Assembly (NCBI GenBank): GCA_008330645.1
Contig: VLTN01000032.1
Span: 124,001-188,000 of the forward strand
Source of the DNA: Cafeteria roenbergensis
Lineage: Eukaryota; Sar; Bigyra; Bicosoecida; Cafeteriaceae
Direction: 5' to 3'
DNA length: 64,000 nucleotides
Made by a program: the position numbers and the translations under genes. Each line of letters opens with the position of its first letter. The first letter of the stretch is position 1. Positions 13,715 through 23,771 of this stretch are shown in pieces. Below the pieces are notes generated by a model, which was not told the DNA's origin, searched no databases, and worked only from the letters and a program-made list of their open reading frames with translations.

Positions 13715-14058
13715 CCACCGGGCTGGGGCTGGTGAGTATGTGCGTGAGTGTGCATCGCGGTGCGTGCCTCGACCGCGGGTTGCGCTGCAGCTCCAACAGG
13801 AAAGAGCGCTGCGCTTGCCGCTGCTGCAGGGATTCAAGCCTTTCTGAGCCTCGAGCCCGCGTGGCACCCAAGCGCGAAGCCCGACTGGTGGGCGGCCGGC
13901 AGGCAGCTTTGCAAGTGCCACGAACGCGAAAGCCAAGCAGGACACATATTCACACACAAACATACACACGTTGCCGCCCGCGTTGCTAGGGCAAGCAGCA
14001 ACGGGCCCTGTGGAAGCGCGAAAGCGCTGTCGCGCTGGGAGGCGGAGGGGAGGGCGCG
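13715..14058. other. Intergenic between convergent HOOK-like and TPS-TPP genes
   Basis: 344 bases with no supported gene. Slightly A-rich tracts with repeated ACACA words (about 13940-13970) may belong to the 3' UTRs. Confidence 0.5.
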
Positions 14059-17000
14059 TCAGAACGTGGCCGCGAGCTCGGCGATGAGAGAGCGGACCTC
14101 CTTGACGTTGCCGAGGAAGTACCGGGCGCTCGAGTGCTTGCGCCCCACGCACACGCTGTACACACGAACGCCCTGCGCCGGCGCTGCCGCCGATCCGGCC
14201 GCCGCTGCAGAGGCGGCGTGCATCGGGTCGGCTGGGTCGGTCTCGGGAGTCGAGGAGGTGTTTGGCGCCGGGCTGGAGGACCCCGTGTCCGGGGTCGGGC
14301 CCACCACGCTGTCGCCATCGGCGTCGGCGTCCAGCGGGCCCGGCACCGACAGCGCTGCGGCGCGCACCACGAAGGAGTGGACTGCCTTGAACATGTCCTC
14401 GTCGCTCGAGTCGTCTCCGACTGCGAGGGCAAACGTGGAGGCCGCCTCGGTGGAGGTGAGCGAGGCCAGAATCCGCTCGGCAAGGGTGCCCTTGGTCACG
14501 CCGGCGGGCGACACCTCCACCATGACGCGGCGGCGGCCCACCGACACGTTCGGCGACGTGAGCATCGCGCGCAGGTCGTCCACGAGCCGGCCGGCCTGCT
14601 GTTTGCCCCACTCGGGGTCGGCGTTGGAGTAATCCCAGGAGAGCATGGCGCCGGTTTCGCGCACGGTCGAGCCGTTCACGCGCCAGCGGTACTCGTCCAT
14701 GCGCGCGCGGGCGACCGCAACGGCCTCGCGCCACTCGGCCGACAAGGCCCCCTCCAAGAACTGAGCAGACTCGGGGAGGCGGACCCACTCCCGGCCCGCG
14801 AAGATGGCCGTGTTCACGTTCACCGCGATGCCCTCCGCGCCCACGGGGCTGCCCTTGACGAGGCCCGAGAGCCGCATCTTGTCCCTCGCGCCCCAAGACA
14901 CGACCGCGGAGTTTTCCAGCGCGATCGTGAGGTTGGGAATGGAGGCCAGCGCTGCGGCGTCGCCGTTGGATATGTTGAGGCCCACGAGCACGACCACGGT
15001 GGACGCCGGGTCCGCTGCGAGGCGGGCGAGGTCGCGCAGCACGTCGTGCGGCAGGGTGCGGGCGCTGTGGCTCTGGCCAAGGAACTCGTGCTTCACGTAC
15101 ATTCCACTGCCCTCGCGGGCGATGAGGGTGCCCCCGTAGTCGACGAAGAGGACGCGACGGCCAGCGGCGCTGAAGGACTCGGCCACGGCGTCGGTGACGA
15201 GGTGGGAGCAGGATGCGCCCGCGCCGCGGCGCCCCAGCTGCGCCGGCACGGAGAAGGCGTTGCGGGTGGACACAGAGGGCTCAAGCTCCGTGAAGGTGCC
15301 GGAGCCTGTGGCGGCTTCGGCCTCCACGGTGAGGAGCTCAGTGAGCACGCGGCGCGACCAGTGGGCCGAGGGGTTGCGCTTCGCGTAGTGGTAGTCGCGC
15401 CACTGGCGGTGGGAGCGCTCGCTGTCCTCCATGCCGATGGCCTTGGCGAGAGTTTTGGCGGTGTCGTCCACGTGGAAGGGGTTCACTCGCAGAGTCGAGT
15501 TGAGGATGTGCGACGCCGTGGAGAACTCGGAGAGCACGACGCAGCCACCGCGGTCGGGAGGCGGCAGGGGGGCCGTGAGGGCCTCGACGTCGGGGATGTT
15601 GGGCACCATCACGTGCGCAAAGGAGCGCACACGGGGCAAGAAGGGGAGGGACGCGGAGTGGCGAAGCGAGGGGGCGCCCCCCTCGGCAGCCGAAGCAGGC
15701 TGCGCCGGGCCCGCCAGGGGGGAGCGACGGGCAGGGGCAAGGCGCGGGCTGCCACGCCGGCGCGCGTTTCCGACGCCCAGCGCCGTGGTGCGGCCGATTG
15801 CGTGGCCGGGGCGGCCGGCGGCATCGCTGGCGCGACGGCTGCTAGCGGACGCGATGCCCTGGCCAGCGACGGAGGCGCCTGCGCGAGCGGGTCTGCTCGC
15901 CCCCAGCACGGGCGACCCCGAAGCGTCGCGGGGACGGGGGGAGCCGTCGCTGCTCGGGCCCATGCTGGGGCTGGCAGGCGACCAGAATCCGGGAGCCGGG
16001 GGCATGCCGGGCGTGCCGCGGGTCCGCTCCCTGCGCTCCTGGGCGGTGGCGTCCTCGTCGTCGTCGTCGTCCTCTTCGGGCACGGCGGCGTCGAGCAGGC
16101 CGCTGACCCCGGCGGGACGGGCGGGGGCGGCCACGGCCGCGCGGCGGGAGCCAGCCTGCGAGCCCGGCAGCTGCGCGGACGGCTGGCCCGGGGGCGTCCG
16201 GCCGTCGCGGCCGAGCAGCGCGTCGACGCTGCCCGAGGCGGCCCCGCCTTGCGAGCCGCTGTCGCGTGGGGCTGCAATCGTTGCGTAGTGAGCGGGCATC
16301 TCCCCCAGGAGGTTAACGGGCGAGCCTGGCGGCAGCACGGCGTCGTGGCGGTGACGCGTGCTGGAGAGCAGCGTCTCCCGCGCCTCTGCCGTTGAGACGT
16401 GCGCGACGGCAGCGCCGCCGTCTCTCGACAGGCTGCTGGGGTCCGACGACCGCCGGGTGTGGCCCCGCTTGGGGGGCTCGCGCAGCGACCGGGCGACGCC
16501 GGCGCCGGGCGCGCGACCCCCCTGCGCCGTGACCCCCCCCGGGAAGTTGGCTGCCGCGGCCGGCTCGAGCACGAAGGAGCTGGCGTCCAGGTCGCCGTCC
16601 GCCCCGCCGCTCCCGGCCGCAGCGTCATCTCCCCCCTTCGCCGAGCGGCTGCTGGGAGATGTCGGGGAGGCCGGGGCAGTGCCGCTGCCGTCGGGCCCGT
16701 CGCCGTCCGCAGTGCCGTAGAGAGCCGCGGAGCGACGCAGCTGCCAGCGCGTGCGCACGAAAATGTACTCGAGCGGCATCAGGCTCAGGCCCTCGCGGAC
16801 GGGGGTCTGGAACAGGACGTCGGCGCTGTGGAAGAGGCCCACGCGGAAGGACGGGCCAAAGGAGACGGCCTCGATGAGATCCACGACGGGGCCGAACCGC
16901 TCGTTGATGCGGCGCACCAACTGCCCGAGCTCGCGCTTGTTCATGGCGCTGTCGCTGTGCATGGCGATGGGTCGCGTCTCCACGCACTGGACCAGCACCA

Positions 17001-20000
17001 CCGCGTGGGCCAGCTGCTGGTTCTGTTCCAGGAGACGCTCAAAGGCCAGCAACTTGAGCGCGATGCCCTGAAGCCGTCCAGCAGAGTCCATGCCCGCGAT
17101 GATCACTCGGTCTGGGTGGCGGCGGCGCAGGTCCCGGGCGTACGCAGCGGCCTCCTCCGAGGCCATGAGCTTGTCCAGCTCCTCAGGCTCCACGCCCACG
17201 TGCGAAATGGTGACGGAGACGTCGCGGCCGCCGATGTCAAGCCCGATGCGCCCCCCCTCGCGGCTGGAGAAGGGGATCCCCAAGACGCGCTTGCACACCT
17301 GCAGGAAATGCCTGGCGTGGTTGAAGGTGTGGAAGCCCACCACGTCGGCCGCGAGCATGCCCCGCACCAGCTCCTCTCGGTTGCCCAGGGTCCTGAAGAT
17401 CTCCGAGGTGGGGAAGGGCGCGTGCATGAAGAAGATGAGCGACGGGGAGGGGTTGCACAGGTGTGACAGGTAGGCGGGGAGCAGGCAGAGCCAGTAGTCG
17501 TGGGTCCAGACCACGTCGCCCTCCTTGTAGACTTCCATGATGACGCGCGCAAAGCCCTCGTTGATCCGACGGTAGGCCTTCCAGCCGCGCTGGGCGACGG
17601 CCAACACCGCGTCCACGTGGAGGCGGCCAAAGCCAGCGCGGCGGGTGGCCGCCGTGGCAGGGCTGTCCGACACCACTTCGGGGCCAACCCGGGGCAAGCC
17701 GGCGGTGCGCCCCGTGGCAGGGCTGTTGCCGAAGGGAGGCGCCGCGGACGCGGCCGCGGCCGCGCGGGGCCCTGGCTGTGACGGTGGCACGGGCGGTCCA
17801 CCCGGGCTGCGCGCCCGCTTGACGGGAGGCTGGGCTCCGTCGCTGCCGCCGGACGCGGCCCCGGCCGCCGCCTCGGACAGGAAGGACGCGCCGAAGGACA
17901 TGAGAGACGGCAGGTCGCCCACCTCCTGCACGTTGTGAAGGTTGGGGCCGATGACCATGGAGAGGTAGGCCGCAAAGCGGCGCATCAGCCGCAGGGCGTG
18001 GGCCATGGAGGCCGGCGAGGGCTCGCAGTCCGTCGGCGCCACCACGGAGGAGCCGCGCCGGTGGGCGGAGGCGGCCGCGGCAGCGGCGGGGGGCGAGCCG
18101 CCCTCGGACGCAGACGCGGGCTTGTCGGGCACAGTCGCGCCCGCCTCTGGGGTGCTGCAGCGCGCCTGGGGGGTGCTGGCCGCCGGCGCGGTTCTGTTCG
18201 AAGCCTGGCTGTCCACCGTGCCGTGCCGGGAGTGAGCGCGCGGCGCGGCGCTCCCTGCAGCGCCTGCGAGATCCGGGGTCCACCCCCCGTCTCCTGAAGA
18301 GCCGGCCACTCCCCCGAAGGCACCGGAGTTGGGCCGGTCCGCGTGATCGGCGGCGGTGGGGCTCCGGACAGGCTCGGGCCCGAGGGTGCCGCTGGGCAGC
18401 TGGTACGCCCCCGCCTTGTCAGCGGGCGTGTCGATGCCAGCCACCAGCGCCACCTCGTCGTCTCCGTCGTGCGCAGCTCCCGGTGTGCCGGCGTGGCTCG
18501 TAGCGCCCGGAGCCGGCCCTTCCGTGGGCCGGATCGGCGGGGGGCGTCCCGGGCGTGCAGCGCCCTCACCGCTCTCGCCAGCAGCACCAGCAGCACCACC
18601 GCCTACAAATTCACCACCGGCGCCAGCGCCTGCATTGGGCCCACCGCGGCCCTGGGCATCGCTGCTTGCACCCGCGGGCGCGGACGAAGCAGTGTGGCTC
18701 GCGACAGGCGCCGCCGCTGCCCTTGCCGCACTCGACGTCACGCTGGCCCCGCTGTCTTGGCCTGCCTTGTGAGCCCCCGCCCTTGCAGCCGCTGCTGCGG
18801 CCGACGCTGCTCTCCTGGCGCTCTCCATGTGGGCCATGTCCTCGAGGAAGATTGGGACGCAGGAGATGCCTTCGAGCGCCTCCCGGATGGCCTTGCGGTC
18901 CTCCGCGGCCAGGGGCACGACCAGGTCGTCGACCTGAGGCTCGTGGTCCAGTGAGTCCACCAGGCCGAGGTTGAGGCCAGAGGCGTCGGGCGTGGCGTCG
19001 ATGGTGACCGCCTTGCCCTCGGGGCCGGCCAGGTGAGCCTCCACGGCCTGGTCGACCGCGGTCCACGGGCCCGAGGTCGAGCTCGGCCGGCCCGCGTCCG
19101 CGGACGCGGGCGACGGCCTGGCCGACAGCCCCAGGGCCGGGGGCGAGCCAGGGGCCACGCCGGCGAGCCGGCGGTCGCTGTCCGTGGAGGCGACGGACGA
19201 CCGCCGCGGGGCCTCGGAGGCCGTGACGCGATCCATGCACTCGCGAGTCACGAAGCCAACCCACAAAACTTCCACCGTGTCGGCGACGGACCGGCTGGCT
19301 CCCCTGGCCAGGAAGTCGTCGGGGTCGAACACGGCGGTCCAGCGCGGAGGGCCGCCGGGGGGGCTGGGGAGCTTTCGGAGGATCACCGGGAGCGAGAGGG
19401 TGACGCAGACCATGCGACGGCGGCGCATCAGGCTGCCAAGCACCGCCGGGATGACCTCGTGATAGACCATCGACCCAGTGATGACGCCCTCCTTGGCGGC
19501 GGGGACGGCTACGGACGCGGTGGAAGGCGAGCCGCGCGGCGAGGGGCGACCCGACGCTGCGGGCTTGGCACGCGCGGCAGCCTGGATGGCGCGCATGGGG
19601 TTGCTGGCGGGCGGGACACGAATGTGGCCGAGGGAGTGGGTCTGGGAGTGAGAGTCGGAGTCGGACTGCAGCGACGGTGCGGGGGCGTCGGAGGCCGCGG
19701 GCTTGACGAGCTTTGCCTCAGCCTCGACGTCGGGCACGGGGGAGCCGCAGCTGAGAGGGGCCACAGTCAGCCCCGCGCTCATGGCCCGGCGGGCCGCGCG
19801 GGAAGCCATGGAAGGGGCATCGCGGCCGCCGTGGTCGCCGTCCACAGGGGCTGCGTCCGACGCTGGCCGCGGGGGACCGCCCGCATCGGCCGCGGCTGCC
19901 TCGTCGCGCGGACCTGCAAAGGCGGACCCCGAAGGGGGCTGGAGCGTGTCCCCGCCGTCCATGGCATGCGTGGCGACGTCTCCGGCTTCGTCGTCGTCCT

Positions 20001-20729
20001 CGGCGTCCCCGAAGACATCCTCGCCGATGAGTCCTCGGTTCGTGGCGACGAGACGGCGGTCTGCCTCGATGGGCTCGTACTCAACGAGGCGGCCGCCTTG
20101 CGTGAAGGCGTACCGGTACCGGATCGACGCGCCTCGCGGCACGGCCACAGGCTCGGGCAGCTTCCACCTCGCCCCTCCCTCGATGGCAACCATCGGCACG
20201 GGCGTCTCCCACGATCCGAGCGCGGGGAGGTTTCCGAGCACGGCCACACCTTCGAGCCTTGGCGATGGCATTTTCACCTGCAACGTGCGCACGTCAGAAG
20301 GGCGGGCAGCGAGCAGCATGAGGAGCACGACTTGCAGCTCGCGCTGGCCTCAGGAGGGGGAGCCCTGCTCAGCCCCCAGCGGCGCGACCACGGCGTTGGG
20401 CCGTGCCAAGCTTTGCAAAGCAGGCAGCCTTTGAGCTCCCAATTGGGGCGGGGGGGGGGAGGGGGGGGATTGCCGCGCCGGCGGGCGGCCTGGGCACTCC
20501 TGTGCGCTCGCGAGAGCTGGAAGCGCTGCCGCAAGCCCCGCGGCGCGGACAACGCCCCTTTGCCCGGGAGCCCCCGGCGCACGCCGCACGCTCGCTGCCT
20601 GCCTGCGCTCTGCACACCCTGTCCGGCCCAGCAAGCGGCGCGACCTGGGCCTCGGCGCGGAGAGGGCGTGCTCACAATCAGCGTGAGATGGCAGAAGCCC
20701 TGGTTTCCCGTCGCCCGTGGAGCAGCCAT
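14059..20729 (-). CDS. CBM20-trehalose-6-P synthase/phosphatase-like protein, probable pseudoenzyme
   Basis: Exons 20729-20676 and 20277-14059 (GTGAGC...TTGCAG) give 2090 residues. The spliced start (CHLTLI|VKMPSPRLEG) completes the first strand of an N-terminal CBM20 starch-binding domain (about 13-115). A GT20 synthase domain follows, broken by two long disordered insertions, with HDYW (944-947), FFMHAPFPTSEIFRTL, GFHTFNHARHF, VREGLSLMPLEYI and VVLSEFSTA. A HAD phosphatase domain ends the protein. Key residues are missing. SNRLP is replaced by TLSLP. VDRLDYIKG becomes MDSAGRLQG, so the UDP/phosphate-binding Arg and Lys are Ser1083 and Gln1088. HAD motif I is DYGGT at 1731-1735, lacking the second Asp, and the SGR and EHG motifs are gone. 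Only GDDSSDE remains intact. I infer a regulatory, glucan-binding protein. Confidence 0.85.
20446..20469. repeat. Interrupted poly-G run
   Basis: Three G blocks (GGGGCGGGGGGGGGGAGGGG type) inside intron 1 of the TPS-TPP gene. On the coding (minus) strand this is a C-run. Confidence 0.8.
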
Positions 20730-20885
20730 GGCTCAGGCAGCGGCGAACTCGCGGTGCGGGACGGGGATACCAGGCCAGGAAGGGGCTCCCTCTCTCGCCG
20801 CTCCGTCGGGCCCTGGCGGGCTTGAGGGCGTGTCTGCCCCTCGGCAGGCGGCGCGGACGGCCCTCGGCTCGGATGCTCGGCGGCG

Positions 20886-20892
20886 CAAATAT
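20886..20892 (+). promoter_or_regulatory. CAAATAT element upstream of SKP1-like gene
   Basis: AT-rich 7-mer, 56 bases before the ATG at 20949, in a very GC-rich context. The same word precedes three other start codons at 50-76 bases. Confidence 0.45.
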
Positions 20893-20900
20893 CGTCTTCC

Positions 20901-20908
20901 GCGGGAAA
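20901..20908. promoter_or_regulatory. E2F/DP-like site
   Basis: GCGGGAAA is the complement of TTTCCCGC, the canonical E2F/DP half. It is a single occurrence, so a chance match is possible. Confidence 0.3.
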
Positions 20909-20948
20909 AGAAACGACTGGTCCTCCACTCCACCGCGCCATTGGTCGA

Positions 20949-22254
20949 ATGGCAGCCGCGCTCGCCGCCGCGAGCGCACACGCCGGCCCCACTGTCAAGG
21001 ATGGCGATGCAGCGGCTGCGGCGGGAGCGATGCCGCTGGTGGAGGCTGCGGCAGCTGCGACGGCGGAGATGGACCTGAGCGCAACTGTGCCAGTGGAAGC
21101 GGCCGACGGAACGACCATCGACGCGCCCATCGAGGCTCTCAAGCTGTGGGGGTTCACGACCGAGCTGCTCGACGGTTAGCATTGCCCCAGGGGCTGGCTG
21201 GCGGGCCGCAGCGCAAGTGCAGCGCAAATTCCGGGAACCAGCGTGTTTCTCCACTTGGCTAGGCACCCGGCGGGGCAGCAGCCTCTCCCATGAGCCGGGG
21301 GCGTACGAGCGCTGGCGCGTTCGTTCCTCGCGCGTGCCCCTGCTCGCTCTCAACCTTTCAAGTACGCCGCCCCGCGGCCCACGTTCGCAGAGGAGGACGA
21401 GCTCGACCGCATCGCTGCCATTATGGTGCCCACTGGCTCCCGGCTCCAGCGGATCGTCGACTTCAGCACCAGCTACGTGCGGCAAGGTGTTGCTTGGCAT
21501 GCGGTGAGGCCGATTGGGCGCAAGGCAGCTTCGCAACTGGCCGGCCGGCGCGGCGGGAAGCATGACACCCCTCGCCCCGTCAACGAGCCCACGCCCTCCC
21601 CGCTGGGGTCCGCGCGCCGCAGTGCCTGCTGAAGAAAGTCGACTGGATGGAGGTCGAGATGGTGCCGGAGTGGTGCCGGGCCCTGCTGCGCGACCTGCCC
21701 ACCAACGACCTTTTTGACCTCATCGAGGTGAGCCCCGATAGCAGCCTCACCCACCCACCCCCGCCGCGCTTCCGCTGCCACGCGCTCTCCAGCATGCGCT
21801 GCGTTCCCCTTGCGCACGTGGTCTTTCGCGTCGGCGTCACTGCGCGCATGTGTGCCTGTGCCGCGCGCCACGCTCTCGCGCTGGTCGCAGGACGCCGCCG
21901 CCGTACGCTTCCGCGAGTGCGAGAACGTGTGCTTGATGCACGTCGCCTGGCGCATCAAGGAGATGGACGAGGAAACCGCGATGAACACCTTTGCCCTGGA
22001 CAGCCAGTGGTCGGCCCAAGCGCTCTCCGACGTGAGCGACTGGCCCTGTTTGCAGATGCCCGCACGCTTGCTTCCAGCCGCCTCCCGCACGCCACTAAAA
22101 CGCACTGCAGCTGTTCTGCGTCGTGCTCGTTGGGCCACCCGCGCGCGTGCCCGTGAGCGCATCCTCGCATGACTTGGCCCGTTTCGCGCAGGCAATCGCG
22201 CCGGGGGCTCGAGGCGAGCAGTTCGCGCGCTTTCTGCACGACGCGGACACCTAG
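20949..22254 (+). CDS. Divergent SKP1-family protein
   Basis: Exons: 20949-21174, 21391-21503, 21623-21727, 21891-22031 and 22192-22254, giving 215 residues. Frame continuity fixes the junctions (LLD-E-EDELDR, AWHA|CLLKK, DLIE|DAAAV, ALSD|AIAPG). The SKP1 layout is clear despite low identity. It runs VPVEAADGTTIDAPIEALKL (first strand and helix), MVPTGSRLQRIVDF (as PLPNVNAAILKKVI), VPEWCRALLRDLPTNDLFDLIE (as IPVWDQEFL...GTLFELIL) and MHVAWRIKEMDEETAMNTFAL (as [20 protein letters not shown]). Typical SKP1 proteins have about 160 residues; here there is an extra Ala-rich N-terminus of about 45. The first donor is GTTAGC, the only non-GTGAG donor I found. It lies directly upstream of a canonical SKP1 on the same strand, suggesting tandem duplication. 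SKP1 bridges cullin and F-box proteins; whether this copy does is unknown. Confidence 0.75.
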
Positions 22255-22373
22255 GCGCGGGGCATGCGTGCGGCTTGTGCGTATTGGCGACGTGTGTGCA
22301 TCTGAGCCGCGTTCGAACCCCGGCGGGCGAGCTCACAGTGACCGACTCGCCCGAGAAAGCCATTGCGGCGATG

Positions 22374-22380
22374 CAAATAT
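22374..22380 (+). promoter_or_regulatory. CAAATAT element upstream of SKP1
   Basis: The word ends 76 bases before the SKP1 ATG at 22457, in the short intergenic gap after the SKP1-like stop. Confidence 0.45.
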
Positions 22381-22456
22381 TGCCGCCGCCGCGCCTGGTC
22401 GATCGACAAACAGGAAAAAGCTCGAGCGTGGAGTCCACTCCTCGGGCACTGAGAAC

Positions 22457-23599
22457 ATGGCTCTCTCCGTGATCATCAAGACCACCGACGACGCCGAGAT
22501 CAAGGCGAGCCGCGACCTTGTCACCAAGTACTTCGGTGTGGTGCGCGAGTTCCCCGGCTTTGGCGAGGAGGATGACAAGGAGGACAACGAGGAAGTCCCG
22601 CTGAGCCACTCCAAGACTGTCATTCAGCGGATGATCGCGTTCGCCGAGAAGTTCAACACCGAGGAGTTCAAGCCCCCCCGCGTGAGATGTACTCCGGGCG
22701 TGCGTGCGTGTGCCGCCGCTTACAGCCAGTGCAGTGCCCTGGGTGCGCTGCAAGCGCGCGCAGGCCCGTGCTTCAGAATGTCGCGGGCCTTCCGCTCCCC
22801 ACGCTGCCCCGCCGGGACGCTGCGGCCCCCGCCCATGCAAGACCTGCATCGGCTGCGATGCACTGTTCTCCGTGCTGCCGGGGCGGGCGGCTGCGCGCCG
22901 GCCGTCCAGGGCTGCGAGCCTCGGGTCGCTCAGTGGCCAAAATTCCGATCTTGCAAGCCAACGCTGTGGCAGTGCCTCGGCCCTGGCGCCGGCGGCGGCC
23001 CGGCGGACCCCGACGGGCAAGAACGGGGGCGTGCTTGAAGCAAGGCGAGCGGGATAGGGGTCCTGCATCCGCCCGCGTGCACTGCGCGAGTTGCAAAAAC
23101 ACGCTCGGCCACTCCCCATTTGCTCAAGCTTGCTGCTGTATCTCGCCCCGCCCTTGCTGCAGCCGATCAAGAAGACCAAGTCCCTCACGGAGCAGGGCGT
23201 GCCCGCCTGGGCAAGCGAGTTCAACGACTCCATCCCGCTCGCTGAGAAGTTTGAGCTGCTTCAGGCCGCCGACGAGGTCCAGTTCGAGGGGCTCGTCGAG
23301 CTCATGGCTTGCTCCATTGCCAAGGTGTACGTGGACATGGACCCGAAGGTCAAGGCCGCGACCTTCGCGCTCTCCCGGGACTACACCCCCGAGGAGGAGG
23401 CAGCTGTGAGTGCTTGCTGGGCCTCCGAGAGTGCGGTGGGGAGGAGGGGGGGGGGGGGGGCCAGCTGCAGGCTTCGTGCAGTCGACTGATTCCGCGCGCG
23501 TCCGCCGCGCTGCGCTTCAAGCACCCGCCTCCGCTCCCCGGCCGCTTTATATGTACACCGCAGATTCGCAAGGAGGAGACCTGGGCGGAGGAGGACTGA
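22457..23599 (+). CDS. SKP1: SKP1, SCF ubiquitin ligase adaptor
   Basis: SKP1 links CUL1 to F-box proteins in SCF ubiquitin ligases. Exons: 22457-22681, 23163-23405 and 23564-23599, giving 167 residues against about 160 in the family. Introns are GTGAGA...CTGCAG (481 nt) and GTGAGT...CCGCAG (158 nt). The POZ-fold N-terminus includes an acidic loop (GEEDDKEDNEEVPLSHSKTV) like the human one. The C-terminal F-box-binding part reads LLQAADEVQFEGLVELMACS, YVDMDPKVKAATFAL, DYTPEEEAAIRKEETWAEED, matching the family ending (...EEEAQVRKENQWCEEK). Exon 3 codes only the last 11 residues. A poly-G run occurs in intron 2 (about 23441-23458). The gene is tandem with the divergent paralogue upstream and converges on ATG11. 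Confidence 0.93.
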
Positions 23600-23771
23600 G
23601 TGCCACTGCTGCGGCGGCTGCGATTTGCAAACCACGCGTTCTGCATGCTCGGGCGCGGGCGTGTCTGCTCTCGCTCTCGCTCTCGGCCCACCCCGCCGGG
23701 CGCTTGTGACATGTGCCACACACCGCTTTAACTCGATCATGCGCACACAGGGGCCGGCCCAGGTTTCGCCC
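23600..23771. other. Convergent SKP1/ATG11 3' region
   Basis: 172 bases between two stop codons. It contains short CTCTCG pyrimidine repeats and no gene. Confidence 0.5.

Larger units (their letters stand above)
20730..20948. promoter_or_regulatory. Divergent promoter, TPS-TPP/SKP1-like
   Basis: 219 bases between divergent start codons. It carries CAAATAT (20886-20892), an E2F-like GCGGGAAA (20901-20908) and an ATTGG (inverted CCAAT) at 20940-20944, just before the SKP1-like ATG. Functional roles are inferred. Confidence 0.55.

Noticed and set aside
20278-20328. TPS-TPP start at 20328 (MLLMLLAARP)
   Set aside because: It lies before a TTGCAG acceptor. Splicing to the exon at 20729-20676 restores the first CBM20 strand in frame.
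22295-22330. tRNA-like T-arm (GTTCGAACCC)
   Set aside because: The T-loop word is present, but there is no matching acceptor stem, D-arm or anticodon arm upstream. It is probably chance in the SKP1 5' region.
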